NCBI GenBank assembly: GCA_050945155.1
Contig: JBMNSK010000028.1
Span: forward strand, 1-17,592
Length of the DNA: 17,592 nucleotides
Source of the DNA: JBMNSK01 sp050945155
Lineage (GTDB): Bacteria; Actinomycetota; Coriobacteriia; Coriobacteriales; Eggerthellaceae
Direction: 5' to 3'
Part shown: in pieces, positions 7,873 through 14,612 of the stretch
Layout of the letters: each line of letters starts with the position of its first letter
Position numbering within the stretch: the first letter of the stretch is position 1
The notes under the pieces: generated by a model
Databases searched by the model: none
Told to the model about the DNA's origin: nothing
The model's input: the letters and a program-made list of their open reading frames with translations, nothing else
Made by a program: the position numbers and the translations under genes

Positions 7873-7901
7873 ATCATAGGCAAACAAATGTTCTCAGTCA
7901 A
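7873..7901 (-). promoter_or_regulatory. Promoter of the radical SAM/DUF4130 operon
   Basis: On the - strand, TTGACT (-35, at 7896-7901) is separated by exactly 17 nt from TATGAT (-10, at 7873-7878). Five of six bases match the vegetative consensus in each hexamer. The predicted transcript starts near 7866, giving a leader of about 25 nt before ATG 7840. Confidence 0.75.
7882..7893 (-). promoter_or_regulatory. Putative LexA (SOS) box in promoter spacer
   Basis: The - strand reads GAACATTTGTTT; the consensus used by LexA in Actinobacteria and Bacillus is GAAC-N4-GTTC, so 7 of the 8 defined bases match. It lies wholly inside the 17-nt spacer of the operon promoter, where a bound repressor would exclude RNA polymerase. 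A cleaner copy stands before dinB at 9013-9024. Confidence 0.65.
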
Positions 7902-8036
7902 GAATAGGAAACGTGTCGGATAAAACTGTAAGGACCGCTCGAAGAGAGAATAATTACTTTCCTCATTGAAAGCCCGTCGCCTCAAGCGAAATTACTGAAG
8001 AGAGTTCAGCATCCAAGCGCGTGAAATCGGTGCAAG

Positions 8037-8066
8037 AAAAAACCGGGGAAGCTTTGCCTCCCCGGT
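8037..8066 (-). terminator. Intrinsic terminator of the tRNA-Thr transcript
   Basis: On the - strand, ACCGGGGA pairs perfectly with TCCCCGGT across a 9-nt loop. The right arm runs into a T tract of six (8037-8042, counting the last stem base). It lies just downstream of the tRNA 3' end (8077) and is correctly oriented for it. Confidence 0.85.
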
Positions 8067-8076
8067 CTGTTTTCTG

Positions 8077-8151
8077 TGGAGCCAGCGACAGGATTCGAAC
8101 CTGCAACAGGCGGTTTACAAAACCGCTACGCTACCATTGCGTCACGCTGGC
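8077..8151 (-). tRNA. tRNA-Thr (anticodon UGU), CCA encoded
   Basis: The - strand folds as a full cloverleaf. The acceptor stem pairs GCCAGCG with CGCTGGC, and the D arm is ACGC/GCGT with a short loop. The anticodon stem GCGGT/ACCGC encloses TTTGTAA, giving anticodon TGT at positions 34-36. The T arm is GCAGG/CCTGT with the canonical TTCGAAT loop. The discriminator base is U and CCA is encoded at 8077-8079. The T stem closes with one G-U pair. A -10 element (TACAAT) lies upstream and an intrinsic terminator downstream, so it is probably a single-gene transcript. Confidence 0.95.
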
Positions 8152-8167
8152 ATGAACAGCAAAGCGT

Positions 8168-8173
8168 ATTGTA
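8168..8173 (-). promoter_or_regulatory. -10 element of the tRNA-Thr promoter
   Basis: TACAAT on the - strand matches the -10 consensus at five of six bases and sits 16 nt before the mature tRNA 5' end. No good -35 hexamer is visible at 16-18 nt spacing, so the assignment rests on position and the -10 alone. Confidence 0.45.
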
Positions 8174-8219
8174 CTGTACTCCCCAAATTTTAGAAAGACT
8201 TTATTGAGAGTCCGTGCGC

Positions 8220-8900
8220 CTAACTTTGCGCTCCGTATTGACGGTAATAATCTTCAAGCGCACGTTTAATTTCATCGGTGATGAGAAGTTTTCCGTCCAC
8301 CTTATGTGAGCTGAGATACTCCATTACGTCGTTCATGGTAACGATGGAAGATGTGGCAAACCCATAACGTTCGCTGATTTCGTCAAGAGCGCAGAGGCTG
8401 CCGCCTTTTCCAACCTCCATGCGATTGAGTGAAACCATAAGACCCACTATTTCGACATCCGCTTGACTTGTAAGAATGGGGTAGGTCTCATCAATTGACT
8501 TTCCCGATGTGGTGACATCTTCAACGATGACTACACGGTCGCCATCGTTGAGCTTAGATCCAAGCAGGATACCCGTATCGCCGTGGTCCTTGATTTCTTT
8601 GCGGTTTGAACAGTACCGCACCTCTTTTCCGTAGAGCTCATCGAAGGCCATAGCGCAGATAACTGCAAGAGGAATGCCTTTATAGGCAGGACCGAAGACA
8701 AGGTCAAAGTCGAGTCCAAAAGCGTCATGAATTGCCTTGGCGTAGGCGATACCCAGCCTGTGCAGCTGGTCGCCTGTGACATAGGCACCAGCGTTCATAA
8801 AGAACGGTGACTTTCGTCCACTTTTAAGCGTGAACTCGCCGAACTTAAGAGCTTGACTTCTCACCATGAACTCAATGAACTCTTCTTTGTACTGCTCCAT
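8220..8900 (-). CDS. pyrE: Orotate phosphoribosyltransferase
   Basis: This cytoplasmic enzyme of de novo pyrimidine synthesis converts orotate and PRPP to orotidine 5'-monophosphate. The 226-aa protein starts with the family pattern FTLKSGRKSPFFMNAG (23-38). It has FGPAYKGIPLA (69-79), the loop KEIKDHGDTG (101-110) and the PRPP-binding motif VVIVEDVTTSGKS (123-135). The ATG is preceded by GAAAGGATG. Upstream on the - strand a TATGAT (8932-8937) could be the -10, but no clear -35 accompanies it. The gene is isolated from other pyr genes, and its promoter region is shared divergently with dinB. I saw no PyrR-type or other attenuator in the short leader. Confidence 0.95.
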   Translation of the reverse strand: MEQYKEEFIEFMVRSQALKFGEFTLKSGRKSPFFMNAGAYVTGDQLHRLGIAYAKAIHDAFGLDFDLVFGPAYKGIPLAVICAMAFDELYGKEVRYCSNRKEIKDHGDTGILLGSKLNDGDRVVIVEDVTTSGKSIDETYPILTSQADVEIVGLMVSLNRMEVGKGGSLCALDEISERYGFATSSIVTMNDVMEYLSSHKVDGKLLITDEIKRALEDYYRQYGAQS

Positions 8901-8989
8901 GCTTCATCCTTTCTTTTTTGCTTGTCTTGTAATCATACGAGCTTTTGTTCTTCTTTTCTCGCACAATCGATTTTTCACACTTTGTTCGA

Positions 8990-8995
8990 TTGACA
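8990..8995 (+). promoter_or_regulatory. -35 element of the dinB promoter
   Basis: TTGACA is a perfect -35 hexamer. Seventeen nt downstream lies GAACAT (9013-9018), a weak -10 that coincides with the left half of the LexA box. The exact -10 is uncertain. Confidence 0.5.
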
Positions 8996-9011
8996 GCCCT
9001 CGCTCAGAATG

Positions 9012-9025
9012 CGAACATATGTTCC
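9012..9025 (+). promoter_or_regulatory. LexA (SOS) box upstream of dinB
   Basis: The sequence CGAACATATGTTCC contains the perfect 12-bp palindrome GAACATATGTTC (9013-9024), matching the Actinobacteria/Bacillus LexA consensus CGAAC-N4-GTTCG at all but the last base. It lies 26 nt before the dinB start and overlaps the likely -10 region, as expected for repression of an SOS polymerase. It is far from the pyrE ATG (about 112 nt). Confidence 0.85.
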
Positions 9026-9050
9026 CGTACAAGGGAAAGGATAGGCGGTT

Positions 9051-10319
9051 GTGCGACGCATCATTATGCACAGTGATATGAATTCTTTTTACGCAAGCGT
9101 TGAGCAGGCGGAGCGTCCCGAACTGCGTAAAAAGCCGGTGGTTGTTGCAGGCAAGGAGGAACTGCGGCATGGCATTGTGCTGGCAAAAAGCGCTGAGGCG
9201 AAGCGGTATGGCATTAAGACGGCTGACACGTTAGGGGATGCGCGCAAAAAATGTCCGAATCTCATTGTGGTTCCTCCGCGCTATACGCTCTACAAACGCT
9301 ATTCGCGTCTTGCCCGGCGTATTTATTACCAGTACACCGACTTAGTGGAACCGTTTGGTTTGGACGAATGCTGGCTTGATGTAACGGGAACGCTTGCACT
9401 CTGGGGTGGAGATGCGCGTTTTCTTGCCCAGGAAATAAGTGAGCGTATTAAGGCCGACCTCGGCGTCACTGTTTCCATTGGTTTAAGTTGGAACAAGATT
9501 TTTGCGAAGTTTGGCAGCGACTATAAAAAGCCCGACGCTATTACGGTCATTACGCCGGAAAACTACCAAGAGATTGTGTGGCGGGCACCGGTGTCAGACC
9601 TTCTGTACGTAGGGCCCGCTACCGCGCGTAAGTTGCACGCTTCCAACATCAATACTATTGGTGATTTGGCGCATACCTCTGATGCCTACCTTGCAAGACG
9701 ACTGGGCAAAATTGGCTTTATTTTGCGTCAGTTCGCCCGGGGCGAAGATGAGACGGCGGTAAAGGCTTATGACCCGCATTTTCATGATGTTTTGCGTGAA
9801 ATAAAAAGCTATGGCAACGGTCTTACTGCTCCGCATGATATTACCAGCGAAGACCACGCCAAGGCACTTATTTGGCTTCTTGCTGAGTCGGTCGGCATGC
9901 GCATGCGTGAGGATGGCGTGCGTGCACAGGTGGTAAGTATCGGTGTGCGTCACAGTATTGACCTTAGTGGGTATACGCGCCAAGTCCACCTTGATTATCC
10001 CACGGCAGCTACACGTCTAATTGCTCGTGCCGCCTGGGTTCTTCTTACCGATAACGAACCACTCGATGAGACAAGTCCCATCCGCGCTTTGCACCTGCGT
10101 GCTTCCCAGCTTGTATCGGCTTTTGCCCCAAGTCAGTTAAGCCTCATCGAAGATTCGCAACCCGATTGGGAAAGCCTCGATAAAGCACTTGATAGTTTGC
10201 GCCACCGCTTTGGCAATACCTGCGTGATACGCGGGAGCGAACTTCTTGACGAAAGCCTGCGTGGTACGGATATCAAAGCGGAAAATACCGTTCACCCTGT
10301 CGGACTTTTTCATGTTTAG
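9051..10319 (+). CDS. dinB: DNA polymerase IV (Y-family translesion polymerase)
   Basis: This error-prone polymerase copies damaged DNA. The 422-aa protein carries the catalytic acidic residues in HSDMNSFYASVE (Asp9) and GLDECWLDVT (Asp105, Glu106). Tyr14 is in the steric-gate position, and KIFAKFGSDYKKPDAI supplies the conserved lysines. A helix-hairpin-helix-like thumb region follows near LLYVGPATARKL (184-195), then the little-finger domain. SAFAPSQLSLIED near 357-368 contains QLSLI, a sliding-clamp binding motif. The start is GTG 9051 with AAAGGA nine nt upstream; it matches the family's MRKII opening. A LexA box overlaps the promoter, so the gene should be SOS-induced. A small gene follows 12 nt after its stop. 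Confidence 0.95.
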   Translation: MRRIIMHSDMNSFYASVEQAERPELRKKPVVVAGKEELRHGIVLAKSAEAKRYGIKTADTLGDARKKCPNLIVVPPRYTLYKRYSRLARRIYYQYTDLVEPFGLDECWLDVTGTLALWGGDARFLAQEISERIKADLGVTVSIGLSWNKIFAKFGSDYKKPDAITVITPENYQEIVWRAPVSDLLYVGPATARKLHASNINTIGDLAHTSDAYLARRLGKIGFILRQFARGEDETAVKAYDPHFHDVLREIKSYGNGLTAPHDITSEDHAKALIWLLAESVGMRMREDGVRAQVVSIGVRHSIDLSGYTRQVHLDYPTAATRLIARAAWVLLTDNEPLDETSPIRALHLRASQLVSAFAPSQLSLIEDSQPDWESLDKALDSLRHRFGNTCVIRGSELLDESLRGTDIKAENTVHPVGLFHV

Positions 10320-10331
10320 AAGGGGGACGAG

Positions 10332-10646
10332 ATGGTACAAGGAATATTACGGCGGCGGAAGCGTTATGTAGAAGTATTGTCGCTCTGCGATGAGGACGGT
10401 GTCGTAGCACCCATTTCGATTATTTGGGAAGATGGCCGCACATTTGAAATTGACCGCGTCCTCGATGTGCGGCAGGCGGCATCGCTTAAGGTGGGCGGTA
10501 CCGGCGTGCGCTATCTCATTCGCATAGGCGAGCGCACCACCTATTTGTTCTACGAAGATCCGCGGTGGTTTGTGGAAGAAATTATCCCGGAAGATGCGTG
10601 TATGCCTAGTGCGGAGGACAAAGACCTACCTGAGTCCTATGAGTAA
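10332..10646 (+). CDS. Small protein co-transcribed with dinB (DUF6504-like?)
   Basis: The 104-aa product starts at ATG 10332 behind a strong GAAGGGGG ribosome site, 12 nt after the dinB stop, so it is almost certainly in the same SOS-controlled transcript. It begins with basic residues (GILRRRKRYVEV). It then has a beta-rich core with PISIIWEDGRTFEIDRVLDV (27-46), SLKVGGTGVRYLIRI (51-65) and YLFYEDPRWFVEE (71-83), and ends in an acidic tail. The IxWEDGR...RYxV...W(Y/F)VE pattern recalls small conserved proteins encoded near translesion polymerases in Gram-positive bacteria (DUF6504-like). I cannot confirm the family without a search. Function unknown; a role alongside Pol IV is inferred only from linkage. 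Confidence 0.8.
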   Translation: MVQGILRRRKRYVEVLSLCDEDGVVAPISIIWEDGRTFEIDRVLDVRQAASLKVGGTGVRYLIRIGERTTYLFYEDPRWFVEEIIPEDACMPSAEDKDLPESYE

Positions 10647-10677
10647 ACTCTTACGGCAAACTATGCCGTAAGAGTTT
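10645..10677. terminator. Perfect 14-bp inverted repeat, probable terminator of the dinB operon
   Basis: AAACTCTTACGGCA (10645-10658) pairs perfectly with TGCCGTAAGAGTTT (10664-10677) over a 5-nt loop. The left arm includes the last two bases of the small gene's TAA stop codon. The T tract is only three bases, so termination may be partial or bidirectional between the convergent dinB operon and ahcY. Confidence 0.6.
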
Positions 10678-10683
10678 ATCCGG

Positions 10684-10847
10684 CATACACCTAAACGGTG
10701 TTTACCTCCCAAAAGTTCGTCTGACATACACCTAGACGGTGCCTACCTCCCAAAAGTTCGTCTGACATACACCTAGACGGTGCCTACCTCCCAAAAGTTC
10801 GTCTGACATACACCTAGACGGTGCCTACCTCCCAAGAGTTCATATAG
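10684..10847. repeat. 41-bp direct tandem repeat, four copies, derived from the ahcY 3' end
   Basis: Copies begin at 10684, 10725, 10766 and 10807 with no gap between them. Copies 2 and 3 are identical. Copy 1 differs at a few bases (CTAAACGGTGTTTAC instead of CTAGACGGTGCCTAC). Copy 4 matches through its first 30-odd bases, then diverges, and overlaps the last codons of ahcY. Read on the - strand, each copy contains the codons for ...WEVGTV followed by TAG, so the array looks like head-to-tail duplication of the gene's 3' terminus and the bases just after it. CACC-TAGAC-GGTG in each unit could form a small 4-bp hairpin. Confidence 0.95.
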
Positions 10848-12079
10848 GCAATTTGTTCCGGAGTAAGCGTATCGATTGAAACCCCGAGCGTCTCGAGCTT
10901 CAGAGCCGCGATTGCAGCGTCAATGTCTTCAGGAACATCGTAGCAACCTGGCGCAATCTCGGCAGCATGCTTGTACATATACTCAGCGCACAGTGCCTGG
11001 TTTGCAAAGCTCATATCCATAACATTTGCTGGGTGCCCTTCAGCTCCTGAGAGGTTTACCAGGCGACCTTCTGCAAGCAGGATAATAGTGCGCCCGTCGG
11101 CAAGCGTGTATTCGTCAACCATGGGCTTTAAGGTTTCTTTCTTTACGGCGTTCTCCTCAAGCCACGGGATATTGATTTCGGAATTGAAATGACCCGAGTT
11201 GCAGATGATGGCGCCGTCTTTCATGGTGGCATAGCAGGGCTCATCGATAACATTCAGGTTTCCTGTTACGGTAACCCAGATATCGCAGTATTTTGCAGCC
11301 TCAACTCGCGGCATCACGGCAAAGCCGTCCATATGAGCTTCAAGTGCTGCAGTTGGATTAACTTCGCAGATAATGACCTGCGCGCCCATACCCTTTGCAC
11401 GCATAGCCAACCCTTTGCCGCACCAACCATATCCGCTCACGACAACGGTACGCCCCGCCAAAAGACGGTTTGTGAGACGAACGATGCCGTCAAGAGTTGA
11501 TTGGCCGGTGCCATAGCGGTTATCAAAAAAGTGCTTGGTCTTCGCGTTGTTTACGGCAATGACCGGGTAGGTGAGTGCACCTTGTGCTGCCATGGCCTCT
11601 AGACGGACCACACCCGTCGTTGTCTCTTCGGTTCCACCGATTACTTCGTCGAGGGCCTCTCGGCGTGTTTCGTGGAGGCGTCCAACGACATCAGCCCCGT
11701 CGTCCATGGTAATTTGCGGTTTCGTGTCGATGACGGCATCGATATGTTGGTAGTAGATCTCGGCACTTTCACCTTTGACGGCGTGGACATCGATACCGAA
11801 GTCACGTACGAGTGATGCGGCGGTGTCATCTTGGGTGGAAAGCGGGTTTGATGCACAGAGGTGAACCTCAGCACCACCCGCTGCAAGCGTGCGCATTAGG
11901 TTTGCCGTCTCAGTGGTTACATGGAGGCAGGCTCCAATACGCAGGCCCTCCAAGGGACGTTCTGCTTCAAAACGTTTGCGTATGGAAGCTAAAACCGGCA
12001 TGTCGCGGTCTGCCCAGAGGATGCGGGCGAGTCCTTCGTCGGCCAAATTGATGTCTGCAATTTCAAAAGATTGGGTCAT
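10814..12079 (-). CDS. ahcY: Adenosylhomocysteinase (S-adenosylhomocysteine hydrolase)
   Basis: This NAD-dependent cytoplasmic enzyme splits S-adenosylhomocysteine into homocysteine and adenosine, relieving product inhibition of SAM-dependent methyltransferases. The 421-aa protein has the substrate segment HVTTETANL (53-61), GTEETTTGVVRL (149-160), NNAKTKHFFDNRYGTGQS (177-194) and the NAD-binding GYGWCGKG (216-223). NSGHFNSEI (294-302) and LAEGRLVNLSGAEGHP (335-350) follow. It ends with EQIAYMNSWEVGTV, as in the shorter archaeal/Thermotoga-like group, rather than with the KxxxYRY end of the long group. ATG 12079 follows AAAGGAG at 8 nt. The stop lies within the last copy of a 41-bp tandem repeat. 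SAH is not made by the radical SAM enzymes nearby, so no direct link to them is implied. Confidence 0.95.
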   Translation of the reverse strand: MTQSFEIADINLADEGLARILWADRDMPVLASIRKRFEAERPLEGLRIGACLHVTTETANLMRTLAAGGAEVHLCASNPLSTQDDTAASLVRDFGIDVHAVKGESAEIYYQHIDAVIDTKPQITMDDGADVVGRLHETRREALDEVIGGTEETTTGVVRLEAMAAQGALTYPVIAVNNAKTKHFFDNRYGTGQSTLDGIVRLTNRLLAGRTVVVSGYGWCGKGLAMRAKGMGAQVIICEVNPTAALEAHMDGFAVMPRVEAAKYCDIWVTVTGNLNVIDEPCYATMKDGAIICNSGHFNSEINIPWLEENAVKKETLKPMVDEYTLADGRTIILLAEGRLVNLSGAEGHPANVMDMSFANQALCAEYMYKHAAEIAPGCYDVPEDIDAAIAALKLETLGVSIDTLTPEQIAYMNSWEVGTV

Positions 12080-12092
12080 GAATAGCTCCTTT

Positions 12093-12102
12093 AGACCGGT
12101 CT
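12093..12102. promoter_or_regulatory. 10-bp palindrome in the ahcY leader
   Basis: AGACCGGTCT is a perfect palindrome directly upstream of the AAAGGAG ribosome site of ahcY. It could be an operator or a small RNA hairpin; no regulator is known for it and chance occurrence is possible. Confidence 0.25.
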
Positions 12103-12287
12103 TTGGCGAATTATTTCTTTCTGCCTCAAGTTTGCTTCCGTATTCTATCGCAAGAAGGATAGGGTCCTTCCAGGTCTATTGTGAATATCCTGTGCAAATG
12201 ATTTGGTGATAGGGTTATTTTCCCCTTAGAAAGTAACGCATTTTTGCTAGATAAAAATTACTGCATACCATTTGTTTCGCAAGAGAC

Positions 12288-12293
12288 TATAAT
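12288..12293 (+). promoter_or_regulatory. -10 element for the glycosyltransferase gene
   Basis: TATAAT is a perfect -10 hexamer about 94 nt before GTG 12387. The -35 at 16-18 nt spacing is poor (around ATACCA), so activator dependence is possible. The implied leader of about 87 nt includes the hairpin GCAGTC-N7-GACTGC (12351-12369) directly before the GAAGGGG ribosome site. Confidence 0.5.
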
Positions 12294-12386
12294 GCCCAAT
12301 GGCAATTGAGTTATTCGATTACGTCATGCTAGCGGATATGAGAAAGTTCAGCAGTCTTGCTATGACTGCAGAAGGGGTAAGCGAAC

Positions 12387-13724
12387 GTGATTGACCAGAT
12401 ACTTTCACAGCTCTCTTTCGTAGACATATTTAATATTTGCGTGTTTTTGGCATTCACCATCTGTTACACGTACCAGCTTTATTACATCTTCCAAGTTCTT
12501 ACGCACAAGTCAAAGACACTTACTGCGAAGAAGAACCACCGCTATGCCGTGGTGATTTCTGCGCGTAATGAAAGTGCGGTAATTGGTGACTTGCTGCACT
12601 CTATTCATATGCAGAACTATCCGCAGGAACTTATCGATGTTTTTGTAATTGCTGATAATTGCACCGACAATACGGCTGATGTTGCACGTGCGGCCGGCGC
12701 TACGGTATTTACCCGTTTCAATACTGAGTACGTAGGCAAGGGCTATGCCCTCGACTATGGCTTCAAGCAAATTCGTTCTCACTACGGCGACCGCGGTTAT
12801 GAGGCCTACTTCGTCTTCGATGCGGACAACGTCTTAGACGTGAACTACTTCCGTGAGATGAACAAAACCTTTGACAATGGTGCAAAGGCATCAACGAGTT
12901 ATCGCAATTCCAAGAACTTCAACTCGAACTGGATTTCTGCAGGCTATGCGGTGTGGTTCATCCGCGAAGCGAAGTTCTTAAACCAGGCACGTTTGAACCT
13001 CAATACAAGTTGTGCAATTTCCGGCACCGGTTTCTTCATTGCTGCTGATATTATTGAGAAGGCGGGCGGCTGGAAGTGGCATTTGCTCACTGAGGATATC
13101 GAGTTTTCGGCTTCAAGCATTTTGCAAGGTATTCGCATTGCTTACTGCCCGACGGCTATTCTCTACGACGAACAGCCTATTACTTTTAGAGATTCTTGGA
13201 ACCAGCGCTTCCGCTGGGCAAAGGGCTTCTACCAGGTCTTTGGTCGTTATGGCGCGCGCCTGTTTACCGGCATGTTCACAAGCCCTAAGGGCAAGCGCTT
13301 TGCATGCTACGACATGCTTATGACCATTGCTCCCGGTATGCTGCTTTCCATCATTGCGATTACCTTTAACGCCATTATTCTCTTCCTAGGATTTACGGGC
13401 GCTATGTCGACAGGCATGATGCTTACCTCATCGCTGTCATCTATCTTCTTCTGCGTTTTCAACTACGTGCTCTTTATGTTCATCTTGGGCGTATTGACCA
13501 CCTTCGTTGAATGGGATTCTATCCGCGGTACAACCGCGCAGAAGATTCGCTCGATGTTTACCTTCCCGCTCTTCATGCTTACCTACGTACCCATTGCTTT
13601 GGTTGCTCTGGTTAAGAAGTGCGAGTGGAAGCCGATTCGTCACAGCATCTCGGTGGATGTTGCAGACTTCTCCGGACAAACTGACCAACGTGAACAGCAG
13701 CAGGTTCTTTCCGAACTTGGCTAG
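12387..13724 (+). CDS. Membrane-bound family 2 glycosyltransferase
   Basis: This 445-aa integral membrane protein probably transfers sugar from a nucleotide sugar to a cell-envelope polysaccharide or lipid. It has an N-terminal membrane segment (about 14-38) and a cytoplasmic GT-A domain. That domain carries ISARNES (57-63), ADNCTDNT (89-96), the metal-binding DAD (145-147), the catalytic-base motif TEDIEF (235-240) and QRFRW (273-277), the arrangement of processive GT2 enzymes such as cellulose and poly-GlcNAc synthases. Three more membrane segments follow (about 311-337, 343-373 and 391-410) before a short polar tail. GTG 12387 has GAAGGGG 10 nt upstream. It is a single-gene unit closed by a strong terminator. 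No partner subunits are adjacent, and the polymer it makes cannot be read from the sequence. Confidence 0.88.
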   Translation: MIDQILSQLSFVDIFNICVFLAFTICYTYQLYYIFQVLTHKSKTLTAKKNHRYAVVISARNESAVIGDLLHSIHMQNYPQELIDVFVIADNCTDNTADVARAAGATVFTRFNTEYVGKGYALDYGFKQIRSHYGDRGYEAYFVFDADNVLDVNYFREMNKTFDNGAKASTSYRNSKNFNSNWISAGYAVWFIREAKFLNQARLNLNTSCAISGTGFFIAADIIEKAGGWKWHLLTEDIEFSASSILQGIRIAYCPTAILYDEQPITFRDSWNQRFRWAKGFYQVFGRYGARLFTGMFTSPKGKRFACYDMLMTIAPGMLLSIIAITFNAIILFLGFTGAMSTGMMLTSSLSSIFFCVFNYVLFMFILGVLTTFVEWDSIRGTTAQKIRSMFTFPLFMLTYVPIALVALVKKCEWKPIRHSISVDVADFSGQTDQREQQQVLSELG

Positions 13725-13753
13725 GAAACCCTTGGTTGGACAGTAAGAATGTT

Positions 13754-13785
13754 AAGGTGGCGGCTCTATGGTCGCCACCTTTTTT
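13754..13785 (+). terminator. Intrinsic terminator of the glycosyltransferase gene
   Basis: AAGGTGGCG pairs perfectly with CGCCACCTT over a 10-nt loop, and a run of six T (13780-13785) follows. It starts 29 nt after the glycosyltransferase stop codon. Confidence 0.93.
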
Positions 13786-14088
13786 CTGCATAATGAAGGA
13801 TGGATCAATTTTGCAGGTATATTAATTCGTGCCATCCTCTGCTTACGAGGGGCTTTTACATAGTTTTGCCTTGCTATATAAAGGTTGTGGAAAAAGGCAT
13901 ATTTTTCAAGTAATTATGAGCTAGAACATTATTTATGCTAAAGTATGCAATATGGGGGGAACGTTACACGATACCAAAGAACTGAGGGATTCTTGGTATT
14001 CAGTGGCTAAGGTACAAGAGGGCAACCATACATAAGGCTTCTAAGATACAAGTGTGGGTTGTTCAAGTAGTGCAGAAAGAGTATCAGT
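13786..14088. other. Long region upstream of argR with possible structured leader
   Basis: This stretch of about 300 nt has a promoter-like pair TTTACA/TATAAA at 13855-13882. Beyond it is a hairpin at 13971-13999 (ATACCAA-A-GAA pairing with TTC-TTGGTAT). A weaker potential pairing joins GGGCAACC (about 14020-14027) with GGGTTGTT (about 14056-14063). A 27-codon open frame (13952-14035, starting MGGTLHDTKEL) covers the hairpin but has no clear ribosome site. No T-box or ARG-box consensus was recognised. Confidence 0.4.
13855..13882 (+). promoter_or_regulatory. Candidate promoter upstream of argR
   Basis: TTTACA (13855-13860) and TATAAA (13877-13882) are separated by 16 nt and each resembles the vegetative consensus closely (4/6 and 5/6). 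If used, it gives a leader of roughly 200 nt before argR. Confidence 0.45.
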
Positions 14089-14514
14089 ATGAGAAAGCGC
14101 CTTAAGCGACACGATGTCATTCGAAACGTCATTCGTGATCAAAACGTAAAAACGCAACGTGAGCTTGCAAAGATTTTACGGTCCTATGGTTATGACTGTA
14201 CGCAAGCGACTGTTTCGCGTGATATCACCGATATGGGTCTGGTAAAGTCACACGACGGCTTCTATGTGTTACCAGAAGAAATGCGCTTGGAACGCATGGT
14301 TTCAGACTTGGTTGAAGAGGTAGCCCAGTCTGCAAACCTTTTGGTTATTCATACGACATCGGGTGGTGCAGCTGGCGTTTCCGCTGCTCTTGATGCCGCA
14401 CAGATTAATGGCGTTTTAGGCACCGTTGCGGGCGACAATACTATCGTGGTTGTTGCTGGTAGCGATAACGAAGCTGGCCAGGTAAAAAGAATTATCGATA
14501 GGCTGCGCAAATAA
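14089..14514 (+). CDS. argR: Arginine repressor ArgR
   Basis: This hexameric transcription factor represses arginine biosynthesis genes, and often activates catabolic ones, when arginine is bound. The 141-aa protein has the normal length. An N-terminal winged helix contains the recognition motif QATVSRDITDMGLVK, and a C-terminal oligomerisation and arginine-binding domain runs from about residue 70. The core motif reads GTVAGDNTIVVV, where many homologues have GDD; the second acidic residue is Asn here, a known natural variant type. ATG 14089 has only a weak AGAAAGAG ribosome site. No arginine biosynthesis gene is in the window, so it acts in trans. No strong terminator follows, although the next gene has its own promoter. 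Confidence 0.93.
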   Translation: MRKRLKRHDVIRNVIRDQNVKTQRELAKILRSYGYDCTQATVSRDITDMGLVKSHDGFYVLPEEMRLERMVSDLVEEVAQSANLLVIHTTSGGAAGVSAALDAAQINGVLGTVAGDNTIVVVAGSDNEAGQVKRIIDRLRK

Positions 14515-14612
14515 AACTCTTGCAAAAGAATTAAATATATTTGGACATTTGGAGATATTTTTGTCCTCTTACGTGCACGTTTGGTATCTCTCCGGTGTTT
14601 TTTATAACCTGC

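Larger units (their letters stand above)
12080..12386. other. Divergent intergenic region between ahcY and the glycosyltransferase gene
   Basis: This 307-nt region holds the promoters of two divergent genes. On the ahcY side a perfect 10-bp palindrome, AGACCGGTCT (12093-12102), lies just upstream of the ribosome site, and a short GAAGGA/TCCTTC hairpin lies further up. On the + strand a consensus TATAAT (12288-12293) and a 6-bp hairpin (12351-12369) precede the glycosyltransferase gene. I found no pattern matching a SAM or SAH riboswitch and no convincing small gene. Confidence 0.6.

Noticed and set aside
10684..10847. CRISPR array
   Set aside because: The 41-bp units are contiguous with no unique spacers, and they derive from the ahcY 3' end.
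12080..12240. SAM or SAH riboswitch upstream of ahcY
   Set aside because: The leader is A/T-rich with only short hairpins; no conserved core of any SAM or SAH riboswitch class could be recognised.
13952..14035. 27-codon gene upstream of argR
   Set aside because: There is no convincing ribosome site and no arginine-rich leader peptide character. It is mentioned only as part of the argR upstream region.
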